A stretch of 64,000 bases of DNA from Gossypium raimondii (GCF_025698545.1 NC_068575.1:54259980-54323979), one strand, 5' to 3'; numbered from the stretch's first letter, positions 1-12,847 are shown. The notes: generated by a model from the letters alone, not told the origin. A program made the numbers and translations.

Positions 1-321
1 CATTTCCTCATCCACCTGCCCCACAAAATCCAATCCACCCACCAAAAAACCTCCCCAAATTCTTCCTCCCTTCCTTTCTCATCCTTCTCAAGTTGCATCC
101 CCGAAGATAGGCCGGTAAAATCCCACACAGAGTCCTTCTCCATTTCTCTTTCTTTATTTCACATTCTGTCTAAAGAACGGACCCGTCTTATATTTTTTGG
201 CTGCATATTCTAATACGGGTCAATGTTTTAGCATGCTATCCGCTTTTAGGATTTAAGGTTACCGCTTCTCTTGGAGGTTTTATTGATTGGGTTTTTCTGA
301 TTTCTTATGCAGTTTGCGGTA

Positions 322-3041
322 ATGGGTACTCCTCTCCCTCGTGAATGGGTCGGCCTTCAACAATTCCCCGCTGCTACTCAGACGAAATTGTTTGAGTTGT
401 TGGGAAAATTGAAGCAAAAGGTTTTTGATAAACCCTTTATTCTCTTACATTTTCTTTGTCTTAATAACATATCCACTCAAGATTTTTTTTTTGTGGTCGA
501 AAATAAAAATGCAGAATGTCAATACTTTGACTATCCTAGTTATGGGCAAAGGCGGAGTAGGAAAGTCTTCTACTATCAATTCTCTTATTGGGGAGCAAGT
601 TGTTCGAGTCACTGCTTTCCAGGTAAGATTTGATTTTATCTGTTCCTTTGGCTTCCTAGCTTGGTTCTTTTATGCTGCTTTTGGCTTCTTAAGCTTGAAT
701 TCTCATTATATTTGTGTATTTTGCAGTCAGAGGGGCTGAGACCCGTAATGGCTTCACGCTCCTGGGCAGGGTTTACATTGAATGTAATTGATACACCAGG
801 ACTTGTAGAGGCTGGCTATGTCAATCACCAAGCTCTTCAGTTGATCAAAGGGTTTGTAGTTTGATGAAGCAGTCTAACTTAGAATCTTATTATTTTTCCA
901 CGATGAATTTAGTTCTCAATGAAGCTAGTAATTTTAGTTTTACTTTTACTACATTGTTATGGTTTATTTTGGTCAAAAACAAAGTCTATTAATCATCATT
1001 CAGGTTTCTTTTGAATAAGACCATAGATGTTTTGCTTTATGTTGATCGCCTGGACGCCTATAGAGTGGATGACTTGGATAAGCAGATCATCAGAGCTATC
1101 ACAAACAGTTTTGGAAAAGAAATATGGCGCAAAAGTTTGCTTGTTCTCACTCATGCACAGCTTTGTCCACCAGATGGACTGAGTTATGATGTTTTTTCTT
1201 CTAAAAGATCAGAGGGTGTCCTAAAGGCGATCCGTATCGGAGCTCGTATTAGGAAAAAGGATTTTGATGTATGTATAATCTTTCAAGTAATTTATGTTGA
1301 ACACATGTTGGATTGCCTAAATAAAATAGATAAGCTTGTTTGCCCCCATAAAGCCTTTGACCAAAATATTGTTTGTCGCTAACTTGTAATTGCCTGAAGT
1401 ATAGAGCTGAATGATTCCACCCACTGGAGAGAAGCAGTTAGTACTTGGTAGTTATAAAATAGCAGAAGAGTTGTGGGTGGTTTCACTCTTGTAGGATTTG
1501 CCTTTAATTTAAGGATATGATCCTTCAAAACATCCAAAATTCTTTTAGATATAGAAGTGGTTAAGCTCTTTTGAATTTTTATGCTAGAAATTAGTTTATC
1601 TTCTAATTGTTGACACTTCCCTTAGAACCAAATTACTACCACAATTCACAAACATTTTCACTTCCTTAGCTGTTGCTGCTCTATTCTTCTTTCTCGTGTA
1701 GTTTCCAACTGTAAGAGCATTTTTCATTTTATTTTATTTGCATTTTGGATGTTTGGTGCTAACTGTAGACCATCAACATCAGCTACCCTTAATCAGTCAT
1801 ACAGATAGAAATGTTGAATTCTGTTGCACTTCCCATGGAAGCTTGATTGATCGCTTCTGTAATTATTCAAAATTATTTGATTGAATTTAAATTGGGGAGA
1901 TAAAGATTTTGTGGTAGATGTTTTCTTTCAAATTTATATGTCTGAGACATATGGATAAGGCATTGGATAGGTTGAAATGATGAGATAAGGTGATCTGTTA
2001 ATAAGCTTCTGTGGTAGCTGTGCATGTTTTTGTCACTCATTTGTTAGTTGTAAGTTGTGGAAGTAGGGAGTTCAGTTTGCAATTTATGCCATGTTTCCCC
2101 AAACAGGGGAAAATCGGTACTATTTAGTTGTGGGAGAGGAAGATTAAGAGATGGGGGGGGGGGGATTTCACTATCAGCCTTTAATGTATAATATACTTCC
2201 ATCATAGCTGTTTGGCTTCTAGATGGATAGCTTCTGGTTGGTTATTATTATTTTGAGAGTCACAGTTTTAAAATGAGATGGTCGAGCAGTTACTTCATGT
2301 TATCGAATATTGTGTGTAAAAAATCATTCTTCAAGCATAAACAGTGGGGAAGTTATTTTGGAAGAAAATAAAATAAATAAATAAATCAACCGGTAGTTTA
2401 AAACTGGATTTTATCGTTTGAAAAGGATACGTTAGCTGATAAGCTTATCTATATTGGTTACTATTTCTTTTCTGATGGTATGCTTAGACTTCTGTGATTA
2501 CTTTTTTGAGATATTTCCTTACTTTTGATGCTTGCAGGATTCTGTCATTCCTGTTGTTTTGGTTGAAAATAGTGGGAGGTGCAATAAAAATGACAGTGAC
2601 GAAAAGGTTTGATCTCCTCCCCCCCCCCCTCTTCCTCCATCTTGTGCTCTCTGTTCATGACCCTTTCATATAATTGATTTCATTTAATTCTTTGATAATT
2701 ACATGTTATTTCAATACAGATTCTTCCGAATGATGATGCTTGGATCCCAAACTTAGTAAAAGCCATCACAAGTGTTGCAACAAATAAGAGTCAAGCTATT
2801 GTAGTTAGCAAGAAGCTGGTAGATGGGTCTGACGCTAGTGAGAAAGGAAAATTGTGGATTCCAGTTATTCTTGGGCTTCAGGTAAGGTTTTCACAGTTTA
2901 TTGGTTTCTGTTTTGGGCTGAATTGGAACACAAATGAAAGTTTGTAATGCCTATGTTTTTTTGTTGATACAGTGGTTTGTTATCAAATGGATTCAAGGAG
3001 CTATAAAAAGGGATATTGCAACTGGCAACGGGCCTATATGA
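322..3041 (+). CDS. TOC34: Toc34/Toc33-like chloroplast outer-envelope GTPase
   Basis: GTP-binding preprotein receptor of the TOC translocon in the outer chloroplast envelope, where it works with Toc159 and Toc75. Seven exons: 322-420, 515-622, 727-851, 1004-1268, 2538-2606, 2720-2881, 2973-3041; 298 aa, close to the family's roughly 300. Visible features are the P-loop GKGGVGKSS (about residues 46-54), the switch motif DTPGL, the AIG1/Toc GTPase core, and a C-terminal hydrophobic segment (LWIPVILGLQWFVIKW) followed by a short basic tail, as in tail-anchored Toc34. I chose the ATG at 322 because homologues begin only a few residues before REW; an in-frame ATG at 307 would add five residues. 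Intron 4 is about 1.27 kb and holds a 12-base G run. Family assignment is firm; Toc33-type versus Toc34-type cannot be settled here. Confidence 0.93.
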
Positions 3042-4186
3042 GAGCCACATGAATGTGAACTGCTGGAATGCAAGTTGCATTTGGTCTCGTTAAAGTTTCT
3101 ATATAATATTTTAGTTTTCTTCTATTTTTTTGGTAAAAAGTACAAAGAATCCTCTGAAGTTGGTTTTGCTATTTGCTATAAGTATGGTTTTGGGAGGCAG
3201 AGTAAGTAGTGGTTGGACGGATGGGATATTGTTGAGGTATTGTAGGATATAAGCATTAAATGCAAGCCATGGTTCTTTTGTTTCACTTCCATGTATTCCC
3301 GTCCATTTCTTTTGATTCTTTTATCGAACAAACTACTTGTACTGGTGATTTTGTTCAGAGACGGATTTACAATTTCCTCCGTTATTTTCCTTAATTCTAT
3401 TCGTAACATATTCTCGTGTGTTAGGAAAAGCATTAGCTCGTCTTGGGGACCTTTTGCCGTAGATTAAGCTCATAAAGGTGTAAGGGGGCATCTAAGGATA
3501 ACGAGGAAGGTGTGGCCCCAGCCACTGATGCTACCTTTTTCCCTGGGTGCGTGGATTGCGGGGATTTGTTCAGGTTGGAGCTGCGCCGGGAGAGGTTGGA
3601 GTTGGGGGCCAGAGATTATAACCTGTGGGTTCCAAGCCAACCTATATAAATTAAATTTTACAAGCTGCACCCATCATTGCATGCACTTCAATCTCTGCAT
3701 TGCTTTATTTTTTTTTTATTTTTTGGTTTCATGCTCATGATGATTTTGCACCCAAATTTTGGTCAAATTTAGCTGCTAATATTGTTGGTTTTGAACGTTT
3801 TTCTTAAATTATGATCAAATATCTGCAGTTCTGGAATATCAAATCAACCCAATCATATACTTCTTTTAATTACAATCTTGTTTGGTTAAATTGAAAGAAG
3901 AAAAAAAGAAAAGGAGTTTAATAGTTTGGGTTAAAGCTAAATTGATGGAATGAGTAGGATGCCTAATTTTTTATTTCACATTTTAATTAACAATGCCAAA
4001 CCAAAATGGTCCCTTATCACAAAGAGGCCGAAAGTCATGATTACGAACCATCGGTGATTAGACGATTTCTGTTGAGGCGTGGGGCTGGAACCCATGCGCC
4101 ACCCTCCCTGCACGCCAAGGTAAAAATTGAGCTCATCATTTGGACTTGTATTTTGGCGGTGTCCCACAAAGAAGTGAAAATTGTTG
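3042..4186. other. intergenic: 3' flank of TOC34 and upstream region of the DUF1295 gene
   Basis: About 1.1 kb between stop codon and TATA box. It begins with the TOC34 3' UTR. A more G+C-rich patch lies near 3510-3640. Short open frames exist on both strands but show no family resemblance and no splice logic. No RNA gene seen. Confidence 0.5.
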
Positions 4187-4195
4187 CTATAAAAG
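4187..4195 (+). promoter_or_regulatory. TATA box of the DUF1295 gene
   Basis: CTATAAAAG lies about 65 bp before the ATG at 4260, leaving a short leader of roughly 35-40 nt. Called from position and sequence only. Confidence 0.55.
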
Positions 4196-4259
4196 TGGTG
4201 CCTCCGACCAACACTCACCCTCAAGTCCCCGAGAGAAAAAAAGGGAAAACACAACAAAC

Positions 4260-5602
4260 ATGGGCAGAAGTGGTAACTTGAAAAATGCTATAGTAGCATT
4301 TCTTGTTCCTCTCCCTTCAATTCTCTTCTATCTTTATTTCCTTGACCATTTCCACAGTAATAGTAGTTCTCTTTCTTCTCTTTGGTCGTGGTGCTTCCAT
4401 CACCCTCTCCTATTAGCCAATGTCTTCTTTTTCTTCAATGTCAACGTCCTCTTCTGGATCATCGGTCACATCCAATCCAGCAACTGGGTCAGTCTTTTTT
4501 TTTAATTACTAGCAATTCTTTAAGAATAATTTAAATTCTACTACATTTTTAATGGGTTCTCTTTTGTTTGTTTCAGATGATTGATTTGTATTGGACTGTG
4601 ATACCGGTGTTGCTAATTCATTACTATGCAACCCACCCTTCGGCGCAATTTGATGGGTTGAGATCAAAGATAGTGATAGTTTTGACCTGGGTTTGGAGTA
4701 TTAGGCTGACCCATAGCTATTTCAGGCGAGAAAAATGGCAGTGGGGTGCCAGAGAAGACTGGAGGTTCGCTGATATGCGCCTACAGTATGGCAAGCATTG
4801 GTGGTGGATTTCCTTCTTCTCTGTTTACTTTTCTCAACAGGTGCGAGTGTTTCCAAAGATATTTTTCCATTATCAGTTTTTGGTTCTTTCTGAAACTAAA
4901 TTGACCCCCTTTTTTTATTAAATTGGGAAATCTGTTCGATAAAGTGCCTAAAGAGCTTCTCTTTAATAGGTAAAAGATGGGAATTTCATTGTTCAAAGAA
5001 ACAGAAGTAAAAATTTGAACCTCAAGTAGAAAGAAGCAAATATCACACCAAGTAATTATCAAATGGTAAACAAATTAATAAAAAAAACAGATGATGAACT
5101 AATGGGTGATTAAACACTGCAGATATTTCTGATTGGGATATGTCTTCCACTGTATGTGGTGCACTCGGTTGATAAGCCCATGAATATCTGGGATTTGGTT
5201 GCTGCTGGAGTTTGTTTGTGTGGCATTGTCATAGCATACTTTGCAGATACGCAACTGCATAATTTTGTGACTAGAAATACCAAGCTGAAAGAGCTCGGAA
5301 AACCCATGGTTCCCAACCTTGACCGGGGCTTATGGCAGTACTCCCGTCATCCAAACTACTTTGGCGAGCAGTTATGGTGGTGGGGGCTGGTTGTATTTGC
5401 ATGGAACTTGGGTCATGGATGGACCTTTGTGGGGTCTTTGATCAACAGTATGTGCTTTGCTTATGTTACTGTGCTTGTGGAGCAACGGATGTTGAAGCAA
5501 GAGTATAGAGCTGAAGCATACAGGTTATACCAAAAGACAACCTCAGTGTGGGTACCTTGGTTCAGATCTTCTGCTATAGCAGTGAAGGATAAGGATACTT
5601 GA
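4260..5602 (+). CDS. DUF1295 / steroid 5-alpha-reductase-like membrane protein
   Basis: Multi-spanning membrane protein of the DUF1295 family, in the same clan as 3-oxo-5-alpha-steroid 4-dehydrogenase and isoprenylcysteine methyltransferase. The substrate in plants is not established. Three exons: 4260-4487, 4577-4840, 5123-5602; 323 aa. Hydrophobic stretches run from about residue 10 through the first two thirds. The diagnostic C-terminal block is present: GLWQYSRHPNYFGEQLWWWG, then VEQRMLKQ and a conserved aromatic tail (about residues 230-310). The R-HPNYFGE segment is the presumed NADPH-binding region by analogy with the reductases. The start is the first ATG after the TATA box and opens directly on a hydrophobic N terminus. 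No lesions seen. Family call strong, enzyme activity inferred. Confidence 0.9.
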
Positions 5603-5939
5603 TCTGACTATTTTTGTTTCATTGAAACAAACATCTTGTGTTGGTTGTTATCCTTTTTTGCTATCTATTTGAGAGGGGGGGAAATGGTTCTTATCTGTGG
5701 TAGTCAAAGAGAGATCCCTCTATCTCTATGAAATCAAGTAAATTATTTGTAATAAAAACTGTTTTCATTGTATGACTTTGGCATGTGCTTGTAATATGTA
5801 GATCTCTAGGTCATATTTATCTGGTATGGTTATGCTTTCTTTTTCTTTTTGGTAATAATCTGGTATGGTTATGTTGATGCAGTTAAAGTTTCCACATGGA
5901 AGGAAAGCTTATAGTTGCCATGGTAGCCGAAACAAATTT
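5603..5939. other. 3' flank of the DUF1295 gene
   Basis: 3' UTR and flank. AATAAAA near 5749 could serve as a polyadenylation signal. No other feature seen. Confidence 0.35.
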
Positions 5940-6318
5940 GGGTTAATTCAACCGATCGGGTTTTTAAACTTTAAAACCTCAATGTACTAAGTCAGAAATT
6001 TTATTGGGTTAATTTTAAAGACTTTTGTTGAAGGGGCTTAAAATGATTTTTTAAATTTTGAGAGGAGTCAAAAATATAATTTTACTATTTAACCAAGGGT
6101 TAAATCTATATAAATTCGTGTATATACAGAGATAGTTTAGGGCTATTTTTTTAGCATATCGAGTTGTTATGTCCGTAGTAGGTATACATGCGTTTATATT
6201 TTTATTCATGTATTTTCAATATGTTTTAGGTTGAATTTGAGATAATTGTAAAATTAATTTAAGTTTGAGACTTAATTTAAAAATTTGTCATAGTTTGAGG
6301 GTCTGATGCAATTAACCC
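5940..6318. repeat. probable MITE with GGGTTAATT terminal inverted repeats
   Basis: The left end reads GGGTTAATTCAACC and the right end, reverse complemented, GGGTTAATTGCATCAGAC. The ~380-bp interior is A+T-rich and non-coding. No clean target-site duplication could be assigned, so boundaries are approximate. Confidence 0.4.
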
Positions 6319-6592
6319 TTTGGCTCTATAGGGAGTTCTTTTCGGTTTTTGGTCCCAATAAAATTCATATAACTATGCTTTGTCTATTAAGTAATAGATG
6401 CAGGCCCAGTTAAAATGGGTTTGGGGCTTTGGGCTTATTGAGAAACAAGAATTGAAAGCTCTGGTAGACGTTAGTTGAACGACTTTTGCCCGGTGGTGAA
6501 GAAAATAAGTTGGTCAAGTGTTAACGCTTGTAAAAAGGTTGCGGTTAGGAATCGAGAAGCAGTTGCAGCAAATCCTTTCAATCACGACACAT

Positions 6593-6997
6593 ATGCCGTG
6601 CTTCACGGCAATTCAACTAAACATCCTAACCGTCCTCCTCTTCTTCTGTTTCTGGGCGCCGATCGCGCGATCCTTGCCGGATAATTCGGGATCTATCCGG
6701 TTACCTTCCGACGGATTTACAAACGCCGATGAGAACGAAGGCGTCTCCGCTCGATTCAATAAGCCGTCATCCTGCCCGGTCAATTGCTTCCGAACGGAGC
6801 CCGTTTGCGGCGTTAATGGCGTCACCTACTGGTGCGGTCGCGCCGATGCATTATGTGCCGGTACTCGCGTGGCCAAAGTAGGATTTTGTGAGGTCGGGAG
6901 CGGAGGTAGCGCGTCGTTTCCTGGTCAGGCTCTGCTTTTGGTTCATATTGTTTGGCTCGTCTTGCTTGGCTTTTCTGTATTGTGTGGTCTTTTCTAA
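6593..6997 (+). CDS. small secreted Kazal-type serine protease inhibitor-like protein
   Basis: Single-exon gene for 134 aa. Residues 1-27 form a signal peptide (hydrophobic LNILTVLLFFCFWAPIA, then RSLPD). The central domain carries the Kazal cysteine pattern, with CPVNC, PVCGVNGVTYWC, DALC and GFC at about residues 61-101. Plant homologues are annotated as Kazal-type inhibitor family proteins; inhibitory activity is not proven for them. The C terminus is small residues (GSGGSA) followed by a hydrophobic tail to the end, which looks like a GPI-anchor signal, so the mature protein may sit on the outer face of the plasma membrane. I chose the ATG at 6593 because it opens the signal peptide; an in-frame reading further upstream lacks an ATG-led signal sequence. 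Family similarity is good, exact function unknown. Confidence 0.82.
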   Translation: MPCFTAIQLNILTVLLFFCFWAPIARSLPDNSGSIRLPSDGFTNADENEGVSARFNKPSSCPVNCFRTEPVCGVNGVTYWCGRADALCAGTRVAKVGFCEVGSGGSASFPGQALLLVHIVWLVLLGFSVLCGLF

Positions 6998-8335
6998 TTT
7001 TTCCAAACAGAGACTTTTTTTGTGTGTGTTATTTTTCCTCTCTCGGATTCTATCTGTATTCTATTTGCCTACCATGTCATTTTCTCACCTGTATTACTGT
7101 AAATCATATTCTTTGTATTAATATACCAATTTGGTTCTCCTTTCATTATAATATCAACTATTCACTATATCAGCATCGAATCAATTCATTATATCAACAT
7201 AGAATCGGTCCATATTTGGGGAGGATGATCACCACGAATCAGTTGCTGTGGATGGCACCTCCTATTCCTTTTTAGTCACTCTTGTAAATCAATTTCAGTG
7301 GGCAATGCATAGCTCGGTAAAGTCATGAACCGTTCATAGTCGCACATTCATTGATGCTTAAGGTTAAGCCAGTTAGGGGTATCGATGCTGTCGGTGCCGT
7401 CAGCCATTATGCATATAAATATTATTCCCTACGTACCTGATTAGACAAAGACAGATGGATACATCACTTGCAACACCGGACACGCGGTTGCATAGCTTGC
7501 ATTTGCCTGTTTCCCTTTCACTCAGCTAAGCCTTTCCTCTCCTTTGTTTTTTTTTTTTTGGTATGACTTGATATCAATATTGTCTTCTATATTTTTCTCT
7601 TCATTAATCCTTATTTTTAACGGGCATTCTAAATACTTTTAACATTGAGTTTGCAAATTTAAAAAAGAAAAAAAATGAAGAAGAAGAAGCAATTGTTGTA
7701 ATGTGTATTTAAAAGAAAAAGTCAAGATCCACAAAGTATATTATAACACAAGCAATTATCCTTTTATATAGTTGACTCTATTATTAAAATGATGTATTAT
7801 TTTTATTTTGAACTCCTTAATATTCTATATAAATTAAAAATAAAAAATGACATACATTTACTAAATTATATCTTTTCTTTTCTTTTCCTTCAGATAAAAT
7901 TAGCACTCCAAAACTAAATATATCAAAAAAAAATTCTCTTTACCCTTTCCTTAAAAAGTTGATAAAAATATTTAATAAATAAAAGTGAAAAGGAAAATAA
8001 AATAAAGTCCCACTTTAAACAGTAAAATTAATCACCCTAGATGAAAAGAGGAATGTATGTTCTTGTTAGTTTTTACAGTTAAAAGATAAAGATACAAAAA
8101 AGGACGTTAAAACTTAAAATACCCCTCCACGAAAAAGATACGCATGAGGGAGAGGGACTCGCAGCCGTGGCTTAGCCAGCTGTTCATGTTTACCTAAGAG
8201 AAAATCACTAAACAATGGAATCAATTCTTTGTTTTTCATGAACGAAATAAGAAAAAAAAAAAATTCCACTGCTGCCTCCCTCTCCCTGAATTCGATCAAT
8301 CATTTCTCCATCAATTTGTTTTTAAATTTCTTTTT
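6998..8335. other. intergenic, A+T-rich, no gene seen
   Basis: 3' flank of the Kazal-like gene, then low-complexity A/T-rich DNA with purine runs. Short open frames on both strands show no recognisable domain. The last ~200 bp should contain the promoter of the next gene. Confidence 0.45.
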
Positions 8336-8345
8336 CTATATAAAC
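8336..8345 (+). promoter_or_regulatory. TATA box of the At1g02270-like gene
   Basis: CTATATAAAC precedes the first ATG (8550) by about 205 bp. No ATG occurs between it and 8550, which supports 8550 as the translation start. Confidence 0.55.
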
Positions 8346-8549
8346 AACTTGGATCCTGGAACATTTGAACCAACGCATACTTCACCCTAAATTCAAACTC
8401 TGTCCGCAACCCAAACGCCAGAATCTAAAATTTGAAAGCACCCTCTTCATAAAATTGGGCTTTCGTTTCCTCCCTTTTATCCTCTCTCTCTCTCATTGTT
8501 TACGTCAAAGGACAAGAAGAAAAATTGTGAAAGTGGCAAGAATTCTGAA

Positions 8550-11500
8550 ATGGTATGTGGAAATTTGGAATATTTGTCTTGTTTGGGACTCTGGGTTTTG
8601 TTTTTCTTTCAATTTACTCTCTTGCAATGGTGCTTTGTTTGGGAAGGTGTTGGCAGGATTTTATAATGACCCTGAATTTGCTAATGTGGATTCAAGTGAA
8701 AATGAGTCTATTCTTCCTTTTAAAGGAACGATTTTGAGGACTAAGTCTGGTAAAATTTCTTCACCAGTGGAGGAGCCTTGCGTTTCATGTACCACATTCA
8801 ACATTCTGGCTCCTATCTACAAGCGATTGGATCAGCAGGTGATTTCTTCTTCTTCTTTGTTTTCGTCCCTTTTGTATGCGTCTTTTCATTGGTAAAATTT
8901 GCTGATCTCATTTTGGGTGATGATGAAACAGAATCAGAGCGTACGAGAGAGTGATTTTAGAGCATTTTGGTTAGCTAGAAACGAGAGGATTGTAGATTGG
9001 TTGCTTTATGAAAGTTCTTCAATTATATGTCTCCAGGTGGGTTTCATGTTCCCGTGTCTTTTATGCTCTTTCTCATCCCTTTGACTTTCTGAAAATGATT
9101 TGTTGAAGAAATGACTCCCTTCCTTCCATTAACAGCCCTTTTTCAACTCTGGTGACATAAGCCGTTTTTAATGCCTTTTTGTTTCGTTCAATAATAGGAA
9201 TTTTGGGTTGGAAACGAAGAATTGGTGCATATGTTTGAAGAGAGGCTTAGTGCTGCAGGCTATAAGACCTTCAAGCTTGCAAGGACCAACAACCGAGGAG
9301 ATGGTATGGGCTCTTTGACTGATTTATTCTCATACTGGAAGCAAATTTTAAGATTTTATTTATAAATTGGGTAGATAGGGTTGTTCTTATTTGCTTTTCC
9401 GAGTAGGAGCTGATGAAGCTTGAATCAAACTGAAATTATTAGACAATTTGAGAGTTTGACACAAAATTTTGCAATATAAGATGTAGTTCCATGCAGCTGG
9501 GGCTCTTTAGTTTGGCAATTCATGTCTAACTCGTCCACTTTCAGTATATACTTACTCCATTTCACTTGGCTTCTATAGGACAGGGAAAATAGAAGAATGA
9601 CCATTTTCTCACCTTTTGGGAGCTGAATTGGTTCTTTTATAATTCACATATTTTAGCTTTTGCTCTATCTTTTCAGCTGCCAGTGACAGGGGAAGAGGAT
9701 GGTCATATATTATAGGCTGTTTATTGTTAGCAGGTCCTTATAATGTGTGTAGGCCATCCTGCAAAGATTAATTCATTTACTTTGGTTTTCATATTTTTTG
9801 TTGCTATGCTAAATATTTGTTTAAGTACTTAATAATTGTAGGCTTGAGAACTTACATTGATGTTACTTCCCAGGTTTATTGACTGCTATACACCAGGACT
9901 ACTTCAAGGTTTTAAATTATAGAGAATTGCTCTTCAATGACTGTGGAGACCGAGTTGCTCAGTTGTTGCATGTTAAATCAGTTGTCCCTTTTTCAATAAA
10001 TCAGAATAACTGTGTTGAACAAGAAATCCTTATTGTGAACACCCACCTATTATTTCCTCATGATTCCAGTTTATCCATTGCAAGACTGCACCAGGTAGAT
10101 ATCCGTTCTTTGGGTGCATGTCCATATACAACTCCAGTTTCTTTTTTGGTTTGTTTCTAAGGTAACAGACCGCACTTAATCTCTAGTTTTGGTATTCTTC
10201 TCTTAGGTTTATCAAATACTACTATATCTGGAAACGTATCAACAAGAAAACAAACTCACCCAGATGCCTGTCATACTCTGCGGGTAAGCTTTATCATTGG
10301 GGGGAGGGGGGGGGGATCTCAATTTATTTTGTTTCCCTAATGTTATTTATTTTTCAGTGACTGGAATGGAAGCAAGCGTGGGCATGTCTACAAGTTCCTT
10401 AGGTCCCAGGGATTTGTATCATCTTATGATATTGCTCATGAATGTTCAGACAGTGAGGCAGATGCTGACAAGGTTAGTGGTATTCGATTTCAGATTTTAG
10501 CATCTCTTCATCAACAAAATACTATTTGGTTGGAATCTGCAATGCTTACTGATTAAATATGTTGGCTCTACTCATATATCCCACAGTGGATTAGTCATCG
10601 GAATCATAGAGGAAACATTTGTGGTGTCGATTTTATATGGCTTCGTAATCCTAATAAGTCACGAAAACCATTGAAGATAAGTTGGGCTGAAGCAGCTTTT
10701 GGCATAATAAAGGTTAGTTCAACATTTCTTTCATATTGTTTCAAATCCCGTCTTTCTAGCTCACATTTTAGCCTATTTAGTTATTATGTCAATATTCAAG
10801 TTTCTACTCGTGCTCTCTATAGATAGAGCAGTCATTGGATATTTACATCGCAGGCCATATGTGGTGCTTGGCTGGATTTCTGATAACCTTATGCATTATA
10901 ACTAGTCAACTCTGTGACATTGCTTCACTTGTTGACAAAAGTGCCAAGTGACATTCTGGAATCTGACTTCACTACTGATCTTTGTGATTCTTACACAACA
11001 CTAGCGTATCTTATGATTAGGCATGTGATGGAAAATACCTGTTTTACCTTTTCTTTTGGTAATGAAGATCACCATTTATCATACATACTTCCACGTCTAA
11101 AATTTAGTTTCCATTTTCTTGGTTCCAGTTTCAACTTCAAAAGGCTTCTTTGGCTGAAAATGATGCATTTGCCTTTCTAAGGGCTGACAACAGTGTCGAC
11201 CATATAACTTATTCGGCATTCTGTGATGCTCTTAGACAGGTACTTTCCATTCACTTTCTTTATATAATTAGTATAATGGTAGTGGTAAAATTCTCACCCT
11301 TTCTGAACCATCTACAGGTAAATTTAACCGGTCTTTCTTATGGACTAAGTTTCCAAGACACGAAAGATCTTTGGGTCCAAGCAGACTTTGATGGAAATGG
11401 TGTTCTAGACTATGAAGAATTTAAGGTTTGCAGCTCACGCTAATTTGTGCCTTTATTAGGTTCAGTCCTTTTTACTTGTAGTTGAGCTATGGCCTATAAG

Positions 11501-12074
11501 TCACTTGATGCAACATTTTTTTTTAAAATTAAGGTGATTAAGTGGTAATATGAGTGAAACTTTGGTCATATGAGAAACCTTGTGAGACATTTATGATAAT
11601 ATGAGAAAACATTTACTATTTTGTCATTGTAATAGGTTTTGGCAACATTATTTAATTTCAACCTCAAAATTAGCTTTATGTCAATGTAGTATTTAAGCAA
11701 CTTTTATCTTGTAACTAATAGACCAACATCTGGAAACGTATCAGCAAGAAAACAAACGTATCGTCATGGGTTATTATGCTGTAAATCTTTATGTGCTCTT
11801 TTCATAGAATAAAGCATTTAATAATTGGTTGACATTACTACAGAGAATCTGGAACTCAACGTGGTCAGATCATATGGACGAAGATTGCAGCTCGGATGAC
11901 TCAAATGAAGGTAATGAGGAAGAGACTGTCGGTTTTACAGTAAAGAATGCTGCTCTTTTCCCCCGTGAAGTAGAGAAGGGGATATGGCCGGAAAACTACT
12001 CTCTTTCTGATCATGCCCGGCTAACCGCTGTGTTCTCACCGGTGAGATTGCGGTGTCCACGTCAGAGCCCGTAG
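8550..12074 (+). CDS. At1g02270-like endonuclease/exonuclease/phosphatase-fold protein with EF-hand
   Basis: Protein of the CCR4/DNase I-like fold found in plants with an added calcium-binding motif (At1g02270 / At5g54130 type); substrate unknown. Model of 11 exons: 8550-8552, 8647-8838, 8932-9036, 9198-9303, 9874-10094, 10207-10283, 10358-10472, 10587-10712, 11129-11239, 11318-11425, 11844-12074; 464 aa. Motifs in order: CTTFNILAPIYKR, ICLQEFW (metal-binding Glu), IVNTHLLFP, LCGDWNG (catalytic Asp/Asn) and, near the C terminus, SLSDHARLTAVF (catalytic His). An EF-hand loop ADFDGNGVLDYEEF is inserted before the last motif. The 5' end is the weak point: the frame of exon 2 has no ATG, and the only phase-compatible fit puts the ATG as the last codon before a GTATGT donor. 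Exons 3-11 are secure. Confidence 0.85.
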
Positions 12075-12847
12075 ACTGGTTGTTGATAGCAGAAAAGAGA
12101 AATCAGCTTTTGTTTTTGTTTATACAACAAGTTTGCAGTGTTCAAGCAGATGAGGCTAAGCTATTTGATGAAAAAAATCAAAGCACGAATAGGCCTGGCA
12201 TAAATTTTAATCAGGCTGGGTCGGGTTGTAGCTGACAGTTGTATGAATCAATGAATGAAATCAAAATGGGGGGGAAGGGTCTCAAAAACTTTGGATATTT
12301 GAGTCTGAGGCGAGGCTAGGCTAAGCTAAGCTAAGCTCATAATTGTCACCTCAAATTTCCAGGATATATGAAGTAAATGGAACATTTTTGACTTTAGGCC
12401 AGTCCATTTTATATATTTTCATTAATAGTAGCTATGCCCTCCTCACCTTTGCAATTAGAATATATAACCTAATAATTTTTCTTAATAATAATAGTTAATT
12501 CATTAAGTAGTATTGTTCATCAACGAAATTTCAGGGTTAGATTTTCATGAGAAAGTTTTTGTTTTGAAAAATTTTGATTTAAGATTTTAGTGAATTTTTT
12601 GTGAAAATACAAAAATAATTTATTGTAATCAATTATTAATATTTTAATATATAAAATATAGAATATAAAATTTAAATATTTCTCAACTATTAATATTAAT
12701 TATTTTTAAATACTTTAAATATTATTAAAAATATAACCTTTACAATTACAAATTTAAATATAGTGAATCAACTTTCCTCTGGGATTAGTTTGGTGGCATT
12801 TTACAATTCTTGGCAGCCAAGTGAACAGTGAATAGATTTATGGTTAA
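12075..12847. other. 3' flank of the At1g02270-like gene and A+T-rich spacer
   Basis: 3' UTR, then A+T-rich DNA with a short GCTAA iteration near 12312-12335. No gene or RNA recognised. Confidence 0.4.

Noticed and set aside
307-321. Upstream in-frame ATG of the TOC34 gene
   Set aside because: It adds only five residues not typical of the family; 322 fits homologues better, though 307 is not excluded.
8555-8737. ATG-led frame starting MWKFGIFVLFGTLG
   Set aside because: It lies in the first intron region and its frame cannot be joined in phase to exon 2 of the At1g02270-like gene.
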